The notes under the pieces were generated by a model. That model was not told where the DNA came from. It saw only the letters and a list, made by a program, of their open reading frames with translations, and made no database searches. Positions 44,715 to 54,102 of a stretch of DNA of 64,000 bases are shown here, piece after piece (the first letter of the stretch is position 1; each line of letters starts with the position of its first letter). Where the stretch lies: the NCBI RefSeq assembly GCF_036245475.1, contig NZ_BTPM01000001.1, forward strand, positions 2,542,001-2,606,000, written 5' to 3'. Position numbers and translations under genes: made by a program. The stretch comes from Vibrio sp. 10N (lineage in GTDB: Bacteria > Pseudomonadota > Gammaproteobacteria > Enterobacterales > Vibrionaceae).

Positions 44715-44801
44715 CTATCTACCGTAGTAGACATTGTACGCGAAGTCTTTCGTGTATACGTTTTGGTTGGTCCAAAACATCGCGCTTGCTAAACCTTGCA
44801 T
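44715..44801 (-). CDS. 28-aa microprotein with tandem stop codons
   Basis: ATG at 44801 is preceded by GAAGG seven bases upstream. The peptide begins MQGLASAMFWTNQNVYTKDF and ends YNVYYGR, followed by TAG TAA. It is aromatic-rich, with no signal peptide and no clear helix membrane span. A strong terminator 70 bases downstream supports a dedicated transcript. The family is unknown to me; conservation in other Vibrio would settle it. Confidence 0.5.
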   Translation of the reverse strand: MQGLASAMFWTNQNVYTKDFAYNVYYGR

Positions 44802-45236
44802 AACATCACCTTCTAACAAAACAAATAATGGATAAAGTTGCTTTGAATCTCGGTTCCTTGGAGGCGATAAATCGGGCTCAATCCTTGAACAAGCTATGTT
44901 GAATCACTCAACTGTTCAAAAGAATACCATATTGGATTTAAATTACAACACTTATAGCGACCTAAGTCACATAAAATTCATATTACCTGTAATCTACCGT
45001 CATTTTTGTAATTTTATTACGGATAATATTGTCATTAATATGCACCAGAACACCCATCGAGTGGTATCCAAGTTACAGGCGCTATTACATAATTGTCTTG
45101 CTTTTACTACTCGTTGTTTACAACTAATGGTATCCTTGGCTTTATCTTAAATAAGCTAGAAAACCAGATGTTCTCACCTTGAATTCAAACATCTGAGGAA
45201 TAACAATCTAGCCTAGTCTGCATAAAGGAGAGTTCC
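44802..45236. other. AT-rich intergenic region upstream of pepD
   Basis: The 435-bp gap must hold the pepD promoter and that of the 28-aa gene on minus. The open frame on plus at 44896-45150 is AT-rich, has no ribosome-binding site and looks non-coding. I see no other element. Confidence 0.5.
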
Positions 45237-46706
45237 GTGTCTGAATTCCATTCTGAAATCAGCAAGTTGTCACCGGCACCGGTTTGGCAATTTTTCGACA
45301 AAATCTGCTCAATCCCTCACCCTTCAAAGTATGAAGAAGCCCTAGCACAGTACATTATCGGCTGGGCCAAAGAGCAAGGTCTTGATGTTAAGCGCGACGC
45401 GACAGGCAACGTGTTTATCAAAAAGCCAGCAACGGCAGGCATGGAAAATAAGAAAGGTGTGGTTCTACAAGCGCACATCGACATGGTGCCTCAGAAAAAT
45501 GAAGACACTGACCACGATTTCACTCAAGACCCAATCCAGCCATACATTGATGGTGAATGGGTAACTGCGAAAGGCACCACGCTAGGTGCTGATAATGGCA
45601 TCGGTATGGCAACGTGCCTAGCTGTGCTTGCTTCAAATGAAATCAAACACGGTCCACTAGAAGTTCTACTGACTATCGATGAAGAAGCAGGCATGACTGG
45701 CGCATTCGGCCTAGAGGCAGGTTGGCTAGAAGGAGACATTCTTCTAAACACTGACTCAGAGCAAGAAGGCGAAGTGTACATGGGTTGTGCTGGCGGCATC
45801 GACGCAGCTATCACGTTCGATATCACTCGCGAAGCAGCTCCTCAAGGCTATGTTGCACGTCAGCTAACCCTCAAAGGTTTGAAAGGCGGCCACTCTGGCT
45901 GCGATATTCACACTGGTCGCGGCAACGCCAACAAACTGCTTGGCCGCTTCCTTGCGGGTCACGCAAAAGAGCTTGATGCTCGCCTAATTGAATTCCGTGG
46001 CGGCAGCCTACGTAACGCTATTCCACGCGAAGGTTTTGTTACTCTAGCACTACCAGAAGAAAACCTAGCGAAGCTAGAAGAACTTTACAGCTTCTACACT
46101 GAGCTCCTGAAATCTGAGCTAGGCGCTATTGAAACTGACATCGTTAGCTTTAACGAAGCCGCTGATCTTGGCGATGTGTTTGAGTCTAACGCTCAATCAC
46201 GCTTTATCGCTGCACTGAATGCTTGCCCGAATGGCGTTATTCGTATGAGTGACGATATTGAAGGTGTCGTTGAGACCTCACTCAACGTTGGTGTGATCAC
46301 AACGCAAGCGGATAAAGTTGAAGTGCTATGCCTTATTCGCTCGCTTATCGATTCTGGCCGCTCTCAAGTAGAAGGCATGCTAGCATCAGTCGCAGAGCTT
46401 GCCGGTGCGACGATTGAGTGCTCTGGTGCTTACCCTGGTTGGAAACCAGACCCAGAGTCAGAGATCATGGCTATCTTCCGCGATATGTACGAAGGTATCT
46501 ACGGTCACAAACCAAACATCATGGTGATCCACGCAGGCCTAGAGTGTGGCCTATTCAAAGAACCGTATCCAAACATGGACATGGTCTCTTTCGGCCCAAC
46601 CATTAAGTTCCCTCACTCGCCTGACGAGAAAGTAAAAATCGACACGGTAGAGCTATTCTGGAACCAAATGGTAGCCCTACTAGAAGCGATTCCTGCTAAA
46701 GCGTAA
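45237..46706 (+). CDS. pepD: Aminoacyl-histidine dipeptidase (peptidase D)
   Basis: The M20-family zinc peptidase hydrolyses Xaa-His dipeptides such as carnosine in the cytoplasm. The 489-residue chain shows the metal-site segments VLQAHIDMVPQ near 75-85, GTTLGADNGIGMA near 112-124 and TIDEEAGMTG near 146-155. GTG start at 45237 has AAGGAG six bases upstream. It is followed by a strong terminator. Confidence 0.95.
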   Translation: MSEFHSEISKLSPAPVWQFFDKICSIPHPSKYEEALAQYIIGWAKEQGLDVKRDATGNVFIKKPATAGMENKKGVVLQAHIDMVPQKNEDTDHDFTQDPIQPYIDGEWVTAKGTTLGADNGIGMATCLAVLASNEIKHGPLEVLLTIDEEAGMTGAFGLEAGWLEGDILLNTDSEQEGEVYMGCAGGIDAAITFDITREAAPQGYVARQLTLKGLKGGHSGCDIHTGRGNANKLLGRFLAGHAKELDARLIEFRGGSLRNAIPREGFVTLALPEENLAKLEELYSFYTELLKSELGAIETDIVSFNEAADLGDVFESNAQSRFIAALNACPNGVIRMSDDIEGVVETSLNVGVITTQADKVEVLCLIRSLIDSGRSQVEGMLASVAELAGATIECSGAYPGWKPDPESEIMAIFRDMYEGIYGHKPNIMVIHAGLECGLFKEPYPNMDMVSFGPTIKFPHSPDEKVKIDTVELFWNQMVALLEAIPAKA

Positions 46707-46728
46707 TTTAGCCAATATTGCGATTGAT

Positions 46729-46761
46729 AAGCCGATGTTTAACCAAAACATCGGCTTTTTT
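46729..46761 (+). terminator. pepD terminator
   Basis: AAGCCGATGTTT (46729-46740) pairs with AAACATCGGCTT (46746-46757); T-run to 46761. Confidence 0.9.
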
Positions 46762-46843
46762 GTTTCACATCAAGTGTGCCTTTTGAGTTTCCTCTGCAGC
46801 CTGTGTATATTGAGACCAGTTATCATTTATAGAGAAAAACATT

Positions 46844-47050
46844 ATGCAAGTTTACGGTTGTTGTGATTTGGTTCGCGAAATCTACGCCCAAATTGGCAGT
46901 GGCGATCAAGCCTACATTCCACAAGCAATTTCATGTGCTGTTCGTGCGCTAAACGAAGTAGCTGCAAATGAAAGCCTACCAAAAGATGTCCGTGAGCAAG
47001 CGGCATTCGCGGCGGCGAACTTATTGATTTCGGATTTTGAAGACAAGTAG
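46844..47050 (+). CDS. yaeP: YaeP (UPF0253) family protein
   Basis: The 68-residue protein matches E. coli YaeP: '[25 protein letters not shown]' at the N-terminus and [17 protein letters not shown] at the end. The function is unknown. The following DUF4250 gene starts ten bases downstream. Confidence 0.88.
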   Translation: MQVYGCCDLVREIYAQIGSGDQAYIPQAISCAVRALNEVAANESLPKDVREQAAFAAANLLISDFEDK

Positions 47051-47060
47051 AGATTTAAAG

Positions 47061-47252
47061 ATGAATCTAGCCAATTTTGAAACTATGGATCCTGTGATGC
47101 TAATGAGTATCGTCAACATGAAACTGCGTGACGACTTTGGCGGGGATTTAGATAAGCTCGTCAGCTACTTCGACATCAGCAAAACTGCTCTTATCGAAAA
47201 GCTTGCCAGTGCTGGCTTTGACTTCCTAGAAGATGCAGGTCAGTTCCGATAA
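47061..47252 (+). CDS. DUF4250 family protein
   Basis: Start MNLANFETMDPVML at 47061 gives 63 residues matching DUF4250: LMSIVNMKLRDDFGGDLDKL then a helix-turn-helix-like ISKTALIEKLASAGFDF. An ATG at 47037 would overlap yaeP and adds eight poorly matching residues. It is probably co-transcribed with yaeP; role unknown. Confidence 0.82.
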   Translation: MNLANFETMDPVMLMSIVNMKLRDDFGGDLDKLVSYFDISKTALIEKLASAGFDFLEDAGQFR

Positions 47253-47255
47253 ACA

Positions 47256-47290
47256 AAAACACCGCTAGGTTTCCCTCAGCGGTGTTTTTT
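47256..47290. terminator. Bidirectional terminator between DUF4250 and the NSS transporter
   Basis: AACACCGCT (47258-47266) pairs with AGCGGTGTT (47278-47286), with A- and T-runs outside, between converging genes. Confidence 0.85.
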
Positions 47291-47311
47291 CATTCTTGAT
47301 TCATTCAGTGA

Positions 47312-48673
47312 TTAGCCAAATGACGCCCAAATCACGGTAACGACAAGCACTGGACAGACAAACTTCACGTACCAAGGCCATACTTTACCAAACCAGCCGA
47401 GTTGGAAGTCCGGGCAACCTTGCTCAAGTTCTTTAATCTTACTCGCGCGGCTCCAAACCCAACCACCAAACAAGCAGAACAACAATGCTGCAATAGGCTG
47501 CAAGTATTGCGTCGCAACCATAGCGACAAAGCCAAACAGATCACCGAAGTTAAATACGATGTAGATACTAAACAACGCAATAAGTGCACCAAGTACCCAA
47601 CTGGTTTTCTTACGACCGGTGTTAAAGCGCTCATCGACAAGGGCAACCGGACACTCCAACATCGAAATAGATGAAGTTAGCGCGGCAATGGTCAATAGCA
47701 AGAAAAACACCACTGAGAAGACTAAACCAAGCATGCCTAATGACTCAAACATCAATGGTAATACCGTAAAGACCAAGGTATCTGAGCTCAGTAGTGAGCC
47801 ATCTTCTGCATAAATCTGAACGCCTTTTTGCATCGCGACAAACATCGCCGGCATCACCACAAGACCAGCAATAAACGCCACCGAGGTATCTACTAAGGTC
47901 ACATTCATCGCCATCTTCGGTAGGTTCTCTTTTTTCGACAAATAAGAGCCGTAGATAAGCATCGAACAGCCACCAATCGTTAGCGAAAAGAAGCCTTGTC
48001 CCATGGCTGCGAGAATGAGTTTTCTGTCCCATACTTTTTCAAAATCTGGGATCAAGTAATGTTTAAGACCTTCAATTGCACCCTGCTGCATCATGATATA
48101 GATAAACAGCAATCCAAAAAGGATAAACAGCGATGGCATCAGACGTGTCGACCATTTTTCAATGCCTTTCTTTACCCCGCCTTGAACAATCAACACCGTC
48201 AACAGATAGAAAAGCACCGTACCAAACACGTTTCTTTCGACACTAAAACCTTTGAACCAATCAGCTAGTGACGTCAGACCGGCGATGTCTGTCAGTGCGC
48301 CAAACAAGAAGCAAATCAGCCAACCACCAACAATCGAGTAAAACGCCAATACCGCACAAGGCACCGCAAGGCCAATCCAACCGACCATGCCACCAAGCTG
48401 TTTGACGATAGGATGGGCGGTAAGAGATTTCATGCTATCGACAGGGTTCGCTTGCCCATGTCGACCAATGGCCATTTCCACCACCAACATAGGGAAAGCC
48501 ACGACCAATATCATGACTAAATAGACTAATAGAAAAGCACCGCCACCGTTGCTGGCAGCTTGTGTTGGGAAGCCCCAAATATTACCCAATCCAACAGCCG
48601 CACCTGCAGCGGCTAAAATAAAGCCTAATCGGGAACCAAAGTGCTCTCTTGGAGCGGAAGATGTGTTTGACAT
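47312..48673 (-). CDS. Sodium-dependent transporter of the NSS (SNF) family
   Basis: The protein (453 residues from ATG 48673; an ATG at 48691 adds six) has the helix-1 signature GSRLGFILAAAGAAVGLGNIWGFP with the unwound Na+/substrate site, and about 11 membrane helices. It imports an amino acid or related solute with Na+; the substrate is not readable. There is no operon partner. Confidence 0.88.
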   Translation of the reverse strand: MSNTSSAPREHFGSRLGFILAAAGAAVGLGNIWGFPTQAASNGGGAFLLVYLVMILVVAFPMLVVEMAIGRHGQANPVDSMKSLTAHPIVKQLGGMVGWIGLAVPCAVLAFYSIVGGWLICFLFGALTDIAGLTSLADWFKGFSVERNVFGTVLFYLLTVLIVQGGVKKGIEKWSTRLMPSLFILFGLLFIYIMMQQGAIEGLKHYLIPDFEKVWDRKLILAAMGQGFFSLTIGGCSMLIYGSYLSKKENLPKMAMNVTLVDTSVAFIAGLVVMPAMFVAMQKGVQIYAEDGSLLSSDTLVFTVLPLMFESLGMLGLVFSVVFFLLLTIAALTSSISMLECPVALVDERFNTGRKKTSWVLGALIALFSIYIVFNFGDLFGFVAMVATQYLQPIAALLFCLFGGWVWSRASKIKELEQGCPDFQLGWFGKVWPWYVKFVCPVLVVTVIWASFG

Positions 48674-48845
48674 ACCTACTGCACTTATCATGTCGTACTA
48701 GTTTGCTGGTACGGTATGTCAAAAATGAGTGAAGAGCAAATGTTTTTGGCTTAATGCTCTAATTTTTACCACCCAAGCAAATAAAACACCCGCAACATGA
48801 GCATCATACAGATACCCGAACTGGCTAAATCTACTTAAATGAAAT

Positions 48846-48882
48846 AAAAAGCCCCAAAGAAAATACCTATTTCCTTTGGGGC
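48846..48882 (-). terminator. yggN terminator
   Basis: GCCCCAAAG (48851-48859) pairs with CTTTGGGGC (48874-48882). On minus TTTTT follows. Confidence 0.88.
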
Positions 48883-48905
48883 GAACGCATCAGTTAGAGT
48901 GGCAT

Positions 48906-49682
48906 TTAGATAGTAAAGACTTGATAGTCCTTAAGCTCCGGAATGGTTTTCTGCAACTGCTGCTCTTGCTCTGCGACATCATTTAGCGAGTCACAATACT
49001 CTTCTGCCTGCTGCTTTAACGATTCTGACTGCTCTTTCATAGTGTCCGACATTTTTGCTTTGAGCTCATCCATCTGTTTAGAGAGCTCTGTAAGATTTAA
49101 CCCACCCTCTGCACTCATCTTTTGTTGTAATGCCGTAAAGGCACTGCTAAAGAACTCTTTGTTGAAGACCTCTTTTGCCTTCGCTAAATCTTGCTCCCAA
49201 TTGTCCATAAAACTGCTAAAGGCTTCAGACTTTAGAACAAAATCACCGTTCTCTTCGTAGCGAGATTGAACATCAGCAAAAAACTCTCCAACCGCTTGTT
49301 TGACGTTTTGAAACGCCTCAGAGTTATCGAAACTCTCAGCGACGTCATCGATAAGGTCATTGGTCAGCTCAAGGCCGTTGGACGCGAGCTCTTTCGCTTG
49401 AGGCACGTACTTGTTCATGTTCTCTCGGTAGCTTTCCAAAGCATCTTGTTGTAGCTGACTCAGTTCAATCGCTTTACCGTTAATGAACAGGTTGTTGTCT
49501 TCATCAATCAGGACTTTAGAACTGGCTTTAACGATTTCGACTTGTTCACCATCTAGGTGAACTTCGTTCTTAATGTCCACTCCGCATTGCCCAAAAGCGT
49601 AAGCATTGCTCGCCACTAAAGCACTGCTAAGTACGACACCGCTAAGCAGCGCTGTTGTTGGAAAAAGTTGAGGTAATTTCAT
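48906..49682 (-). CDS. yggN: YggN (DUF2884) family periplasmic protein
   Basis: A signal peptide ending SNAYA (about residue 29) is followed by the DUF2884 hallmark CGVDIKNEVHLDGEQVEI. The rest is strongly helical with coiled-coil character (about 175-240) and a second Cys near 229 that may pair with Cys33. It is periplasmic and of unknown function. Confidence 0.85.
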   Translation of the reverse strand: MKLPQLFPTTALLSGVVLSSALVASNAYAFGQCGVDIKNEVHLDGEQVEIVKASSKVLIDEDNNLFINGKAIELSQLQQDALESYRENMNKYVPQAKELASNGLELTNDLIDDVAESFDNSEAFQNVKQAVGEFFADVQSRYEENGDFVLKSEAFSSFMDNWEQDLAKAKEVFNKEFFSSAFTALQQKMSAEGGLNLTELSKQMDELKAKMSDTMKEQSESLKQQAEEYCDSLNDVAEQEQQLQKTIPELKDYQVFTI

Positions 49683-49736
49683 AGCACACCTTATTGGTTT
49701 GATCGGCTGTCCAATTGTCGACGCGATCCAAAGTCG

Positions 49737-50240
49737 TTACTGAATCGCGATAATAGCATAGTGCTGCACGGAATCTCCGATGGCCAGACTCACTTCATCA
49801 TCTATATTCTGCTCTAGCAAAGCCTTACCGAGTGGCGAATGGGGAGTCACCACTGTAAGCGCCGCCAACACAGAGTCCGTTGATACCTCAGCATCCTTTA
49901 TTGTCACGCCACCGCCACAGGGCAACATCCAATACCATGCGATTTGCTCATCATCATTCTCGACACAGACTAAAGCCGTTAATCCAACACTGTCTTGCTC
50001 AGAAAATTCTCGCAGCGTGGTGCGCTTTAGCGTGTTGATGTCATCCTTTATTTGCTCTAGACGCATCGCCTGACCATGTGCCAAATAGGACGCTTCCAGT
50101 GCTAAGGTGTCATATTTGTGCTCTGGTACGGTTTCTTCATTGGTCGCGGCATCCACGGTTTGCTCCATGGCAGAGACCAGTGTTGTCACTTTGCTTTCAA
50201 GTTCAGTAATCACTGCCGTTAGTAGTGCGCGCTTGTCCAT
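49737..50240 (-). CDS. GreA/GreB-family (Gre-like) protein
   Basis: Start MDKRALLTAVI at 50240, with GAGGA lying in the dinB end, gives 167 residues. The N-terminal half is a helical hairpin (about 1-85), and the C-terminal half has the GreA/B FKBP-like fold with SPLGKALLEQNIDDEVSL near 138-155. It probably binds RNA polymerase in the secondary channel. The tip residues lack the usual acidic pair, so cleavage activity is uncertain. It is coupled to dinB (TAG-T-ATG). Confidence 0.75.
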   Translation of the reverse strand: MDKRALLTAVITELESKVTTLVSAMEQTVDAATNEETVPEHKYDTLALEASYLAHGQAMRLEQIKDDINTLKRTTLREFSEQDSVGLTALVCVENDDEQIAWYWMLPCGGGVTIKDAEVSTDSVLAALTVVTPHSPLGKALLEQNIDDEVSLAIGDSVQHYAIIAIQ

Positions 50241-50241
50241 A

Positions 50242-51312
50242 CTATTCCTCAAACATTGACAGTTGCCGGGCTTGCTCTAAAGGCTCTAGCATCACACTCA
50301 AACCCAGCAGTCGAATTTCTCGCCCTTGTTGCCTTTCTAAAACCTCGCGAAGCAGGTCTTTGAAATAAGGGAGATCGAGCTGGTTGTGCACGTGTTCAAT
50401 GGTGGTTAACTTAAAGTCTGCAAACTTTACCTTAATTCCTTGTTTGATGACATTGCGTTTCGGTGTTGCTCTTTCGAGGCGAGATTCGAGTTCCGGATAC
50501 AGCTTGTCTTCAATCACCTGCCAACACTCATCAAAACTAGAGATATTGACGCTAAAGGTGCGCTCGACGCCAATCGACTTTCTTTCCCGCTCCACGACAA
50601 CTTGTCTCTCATCTATGCCGTGGCTTTTCTTCCATAAAGAAACGCCTAGGCGACCGAAACGCACGATCAATTCTCGGTAGTCACTATTGCGAATATCTAA
50701 ACAGGTAAAAAAGCCGGCACTATTGAGTTTATCTAAGCTGACCTTCCCGACACCCGGTATTTTGCCCAAATCCAACTCATCAACCACGTGTTGCACTTGA
50801 TCGGGCGGGATCACAAACTGCCCATTGGGTTTATTCATATCCGAGGCAATCTTGGCCAAAAACTTAAGCGGCGCCACCCCAGCAGAAGCGGTGAGTTGCA
50901 ATTCATTCCAGATATCGGCACGAATACGCTCAGCAATGCGCGTCGCTGAGTTTTGACAATGGGGAGAGTCGGTCACATCTAGGTATGCCTCATCTAACGA
51001 CAAAGGCTCAATGAGCGAGGTATAGCGAGCAAAAATCGCTCGTATGTGCTTTGAGGTTTCTTTGTAAACTTCCATTCGTCCGGGGACGAGCAGCAAATTG
51101 GGACACAGCTTTAACGCCTGAGCCGTCGGCATCGCCGAGCGGACACCAAACTTTCTCGCTTCATAATTACAAGTGCTGATCACCCCACGCTGGCGCTCGC
51201 TGCCACCAACGGCAAGGGGCTTACCTCGATAATGTGGATTGTCGCGCATCTCAACCGCAGCGTAGAAGCAATCCATATCCACATGGATGAATTTTCGAAT
51301 AGAGTCAGACAC
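50242..51312 (-). CDS. dinB: DNA polymerase IV
   Basis: The Y-family translesion polymerase shows KFIHVDMDCFYAAVEM near 6-21, the catalytic SLDEAYLDVT near 102-111, and the helix-hairpin-helix GKIPGVGKVSLDKL near 180-193. The GTG start at 51312 gives 356 residues and puts the LexA box (51322-51337) just upstream; the frame is open to 51375 but that would place the operator inside the gene. The C-terminal QLSMFEE is the beta-clamp motif. Confidence 0.95.
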   Translation of the reverse strand: MSDSIRKFIHVDMDCFYAAVEMRDNPHYRGKPLAVGGSERQRGVISTCNYEARKFGVRSAMPTAQALKLCPNLLLVPGRMEVYKETSKHIRAIFARYTSLIEPLSLDEAYLDVTDSPHCQNSATRIAERIRADIWNELQLTASAGVAPLKFLAKIASDMNKPNGQFVIPPDQVQHVVDELDLGKIPGVGKVSLDKLNSAGFFTCLDIRNSDYRELIVRFGRLGVSLWKKSHGIDERQVVVERERKSIGVERTFSVNISSFDECWQVIEDKLYPELESRLERATPKRNVIKQGIKVKFADFKLTTIEHVHNQLDLPYFKDLLREVLERQQGREIRLLGLSVMLEPLEQARQLSMFEE

Positions 51313-51321
51313 GGCATTAAA

Positions 51322-51337
51322 CTGTTTATTTATACAG
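51322..51337. promoter_or_regulatory. LexA box of dinB
   Basis: CTGTTTATTTATACAG is a complete CTGT-N8-ACAG SOS box ten bases upstream of the dinB GTG, so dinB and the coupled Gre-like gene should be induced by DNA damage. Confidence 0.88.
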
Positions 51338-51375
51338 TTAAAAGTATACGCTGATTTTGAGTGAGAACCAACCAA

Positions 51376-51402
51376 AAAGACCAGAGCGTTGCTCTGGTCT
51401 TT
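51376..51402 (-). terminator. Terminator after nqrM
   Basis: AAAGACCAGAGC (51376-51387) pairs with GCTCTGGTCTTT (51391-51402). On minus a T-tract follows, ending the nqr-apbE-nqrM cluster. Confidence 0.88.
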
Positions 51403-51430
51403 GTTATTCAGTTATCGGCTGGCTTGTTGA

Positions 51431-51664
51431 TTAAGCGATGCGATCTTTTTCCCAAGCTGCTAGCTTTTCTGCTCGCGCTTGCTCACGTGCTTCACGCTTT
51501 TTACGAGCATCACATGGCTCTGGACAGTTACATACCTTGTCGACACCAACGGCACCAAGACCGCCACAACTGCCTTTTACGACTTTCTTTTGGAAGATGT
51601 AACCAACAGACATGGCAACAATCACCGCAAGAAAAACGCCGAAAGTAATTAGAAATGTACTCAT
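51431..51664 (-). CDS. nqrM: Na+-NQR maturation factor NqrM (DUF539)
   Basis: The 77-residue protein has one membrane helix (about 2-22) and a Cys-rich segment GSCGGLGAVGVDKVCNCPEPC with four Cys, then a charged tail. NqrM is needed to assemble the Fe site between NqrD and NqrE. ATG 51664 is preceded by GGGTG; an in-frame GTG lies nine bases earlier. It follows apbE by 12 bases. Confidence 0.93.
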   Translation of the reverse strand: MSTFLITFGVFLAVIVAMSVGYIFQKKVVKGSCGGLGAVGVDKVCNCPEPCDARKKREAREQARAEKLAAWEKDRIA

Positions 51665-51676
51665 AGTTGTCACCCG

Positions 51677-52717
51677 TTACTTGTTGAGGTAAGGCTTGAA
51701 CGCGCTTGACGCAATTTCATCAAACCCATCTTCTGTTTTTACAATAATAAACGCTGGTATGCCATTTTGCTCGGCAACTTCCAGAGCTTGCTCTTCACCC
51801 AGCACCATCAAACCTGTCGCTAAACCGTCTGCAGTCATAGAAGACTTATCAAGAACCGTCACCGATACCACTTTGTTGTTGATAGGCTTGCCCGTTTTCG
51901 GGTCGATAATGTGCGAGTAGCGAACACCGTCTTGTTCAAAGTAGTTACGGTAGTCGCCTGAAGTCGCGATAGCCATGTCACCTGGCTCAATGATTTCTTG
52001 AACACTACGTTCATCCGTCGCTGGTTTTTCAATCGCGATACGCCATTTCACGCCTTCGCGGTTAAGACCTTTCAAGCGCATCTCACCACCGACTTCAACC
52101 ATATAATCTTGAACGCCGATACGCTCTAGATATTCAGCGAGGACATCTACTCCCCACCCTTTTGCAATCGTCGACAAGTCCACATACAAACCATGCAGAT
52201 CTTTCTTTAACGTCGTGTCAGTTGCAGAAAGGTGCTGAATGCCCGTTTGCGCTTTGCGCTCAGCAAGTTGCTTTGCTGTTGGCACTACTTCTGGACGCGC
52301 TTCTGGGCCAAAGCCCCAAAGGTTAACCAAAGGCCCTACTGTAACGTCCAAAGCGCCCAATGTGACTTCATTGAGACGGATTGCTTCTTTCACCACAATC
52401 GCGGTTTGTTTCGATACAGGAAATGCTTCTGTCCCATAGAAACGGTTGAAGCGACTCAACTCAGAATCTTGGCGATAGGTCGACATTTGGTCGTTCACTT
52501 GTTCAAGTAAGCGATTCAGCTCTGCCTGAATAGTTTCCGGTTTTGGGCTATTGTCGGTCGCAATGTATTTCACATTATAAATCGTCCCCATTGTCGGGCC
52601 GCTCAAATGCACTTGCTCACGATCGTTACCACACGCGGTTAAAAGTACCGCTGCTAGCATTGCGGCTAGCACTAATTTCAACTGTTTCGCTAAATGAAAC
52701 TTAGTTAGATGAAACAT
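51677..52717 (-). CDS. apbE: FAD:protein FMN transferase ApbE
   Basis: ApbE moves FMN from FAD onto Thr of NqrB and NqrC. It is a lipoprotein (lipobox LLTAC) with the family motifs STIAKGWGVDVLAEYL and the metal-binding MTADGLATGLMVLG near the C-terminus. I chose ATG 52717, seven bases after AGGTGAG; GTG at 52729 is the alternative. It is directly after nqrF, consistent with serving that complex. Confidence 0.94.
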   Translation of the reverse strand: MFHLTKFHLAKQLKLVLAAMLAAVLLTACGNDREQVHLSGPTMGTIYNVKYIATDNSPKPETIQAELNRLLEQVNDQMSTYRQDSELSRFNRFYGTEAFPVSKQTAIVVKEAIRLNEVTLGALDVTVGPLVNLWGFGPEARPEVVPTAKQLAERKAQTGIQHLSATDTTLKKDLHGLYVDLSTIAKGWGVDVLAEYLERIGVQDYMVEVGGEMRLKGLNREGVKWRIAIEKPATDERSVQEIIEPGDMAIATSGDYRNYFEQDGVRYSHIIDPKTGKPINNKVVSVTVLDKSSMTADGLATGLMVLGEEQALEVAEQNGIPAFIIVKTEDGFDEIASSAFKPYLNK

Positions 52718-52807
52718 GCCTTTACTCACCTAATGAATTTAAAATACTTACGTTTGCCACACCTATGTTTGTTGTCGCAAATGAAAGCATTCTGTCTATA
52801 TCTATTT

Positions 52808-52840
52808 AAAAACAAATGGCCGGCTCCCATGAGCCAGCCA
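52808..52840 (-). terminator. Terminator after nqrF
   Basis: TGGCCGGCTC (52817-52826) pairs with GAGCCAGCCA (52831-52840), one G-U. On minus TTTGTTTTT follows, partly separating nqrA-F from apbE. Confidence 0.82.
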
Positions 52841-52861
52841 TGTTCATTACTTCAAGGAAGA

Positions 52862-54085
52862 TTAACCACCGAAGTCATCTAGAAGGATGTTTTCATCTTC
52901 TACACCAAGATCTTTCAGCATGCCGATTACAGCTGCGTTCATCATTGGTGGACCACACATGTAGTATTCACAATCTTCTGGCGCTTCGTGATCTTTGAGG
53001 TAGTTCTCATAGATTACGTTGTGGATGAAGCCTGTGTAACCATCCCAGTTATCTTCTGGCATTGGGTCAGACAGAGCAACGTGCCACTGGAAGTTATCGT
53101 TTTCAGCCTGTAGGCCATCGAAATCTTCCACGTAGAACATTTCGCGACGAGAACGAGCACCATACCAGAATGACATCTTACGCTTAGAGTTCAGACGCTT
53201 AAGTTGGTCAAAGATGTGCGAACGCATTGGTGCCATACCAGCACCACCACCGATGAAGACCATCTCGTTGTCAGTATCTTTTGCGAAGAACTCACCAAAT
53301 GGACCAGAGATCGTACACTTGTCACCTTCTTTCAGTGACCAGATGAACGAAGACATGATACCAGGTGGTACATCAGGGTTATTAGGCGGCGGCGTAGCGA
53401 TACGCACGTTCAGCATAATAATACCTTCTTCTTCTGGGTAGTTAGCCATTGAGTATGCACGGATGCACTCTTCGTTAACTACAGACTCGTAGCGGAACAG
53501 ATTAAACTTGTCCCAATCTTCACGGTACTCTTCTGGTACGTCGAAGTCAGAGTATTTAACGTGGTGAGCGGGTGCTTCAATCTGGATGTAACCACCAGCA
53601 CGGAAAGGTACTGATTCGCCATCTGGGATTTGTAGCTTAAGCTCTTTGATGAATGTCGCTTTGTTATCGTTAGAGATAACGGTACATTCCCACTTCTTAA
53701 CGCCGAAGATCTCTTCTGGAAGCTCGATGTCCATGTCAGTCTTCATTGCTACCTGACACGCTAGACGCTCACCTTCACGTGCTTCACCTTTAGAGATATG
53801 GTCAAGCTCGGTTGGTAGAATGTCACCACCGCCAGATTTCACTTTTACACGACACTGACCACAAGAGCCACCGCCACCACAAGCAGATGATACGAATACG
53901 CCAGCGCCTGCTAGTGCATTCAATAGTTTGCCACCTGGTTGTGTGGTGATCGCAAGATCAGGGTTTTCGTTTACAGAGATCGTGATGTCGCCTGTTGGTA
54001 CTAGCTTAGATTTAGCGAACAAAATCACCAAAACTAGGGCTAGAACAATCAGCGTAAACATCACTACACCAAGAATAATGTCCAT
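52862..54085 (-). CDS. nqrF: Na+-NQR subunit F (NADH dehydrogenase module)
   Basis: NqrF takes electrons from NADH. An N-terminal membrane helix (about 4-24) is followed by a 2Fe-2S domain with [12 protein letters not shown] near 68-79 and a fourth Cys in LACQ near 111, a FAD domain with RAYSMANYP near 210, and an NADH domain with [11 protein letters not shown] near 275. The DDFGG ending is typical. Length 407 matches the family. Confidence 0.97.
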   Translation of the reverse strand: MDIILGVVMFTLIVLALVLVILFAKSKLVPTGDITISVNENPDLAITTQPGGKLLNALAGAGVFVSSACGGGGSCGQCRVKVKSGGGDILPTELDHISKGEAREGERLACQVAMKTDMDIELPEEIFGVKKWECTVISNDNKATFIKELKLQIPDGESVPFRAGGYIQIEAPAHHVKYSDFDVPEEYREDWDKFNLFRYESVVNEECIRAYSMANYPEEEGIIMLNVRIATPPPNNPDVPPGIMSSFIWSLKEGDKCTISGPFGEFFAKDTDNEMVFIGGGAGMAPMRSHIFDQLKRLNSKRKMSFWYGARSRREMFYVEDFDGLQAENDNFQWHVALSDPMPEDNWDGYTGFIHNVIYENYLKDHEAPEDCEYYMCGPPMMNAAVIGMLKDLGVEDENILLDDFGG

Positions 54086-54102
54086 TGACTATTCCTTATA
54101 CC

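Noticed and set aside
44896..45150. An 84-codon plus-strand open frame
   Set aside because: AT-rich, no ribosome-binding site and no domain-like pattern; it looks like chance in the pepD upstream region.
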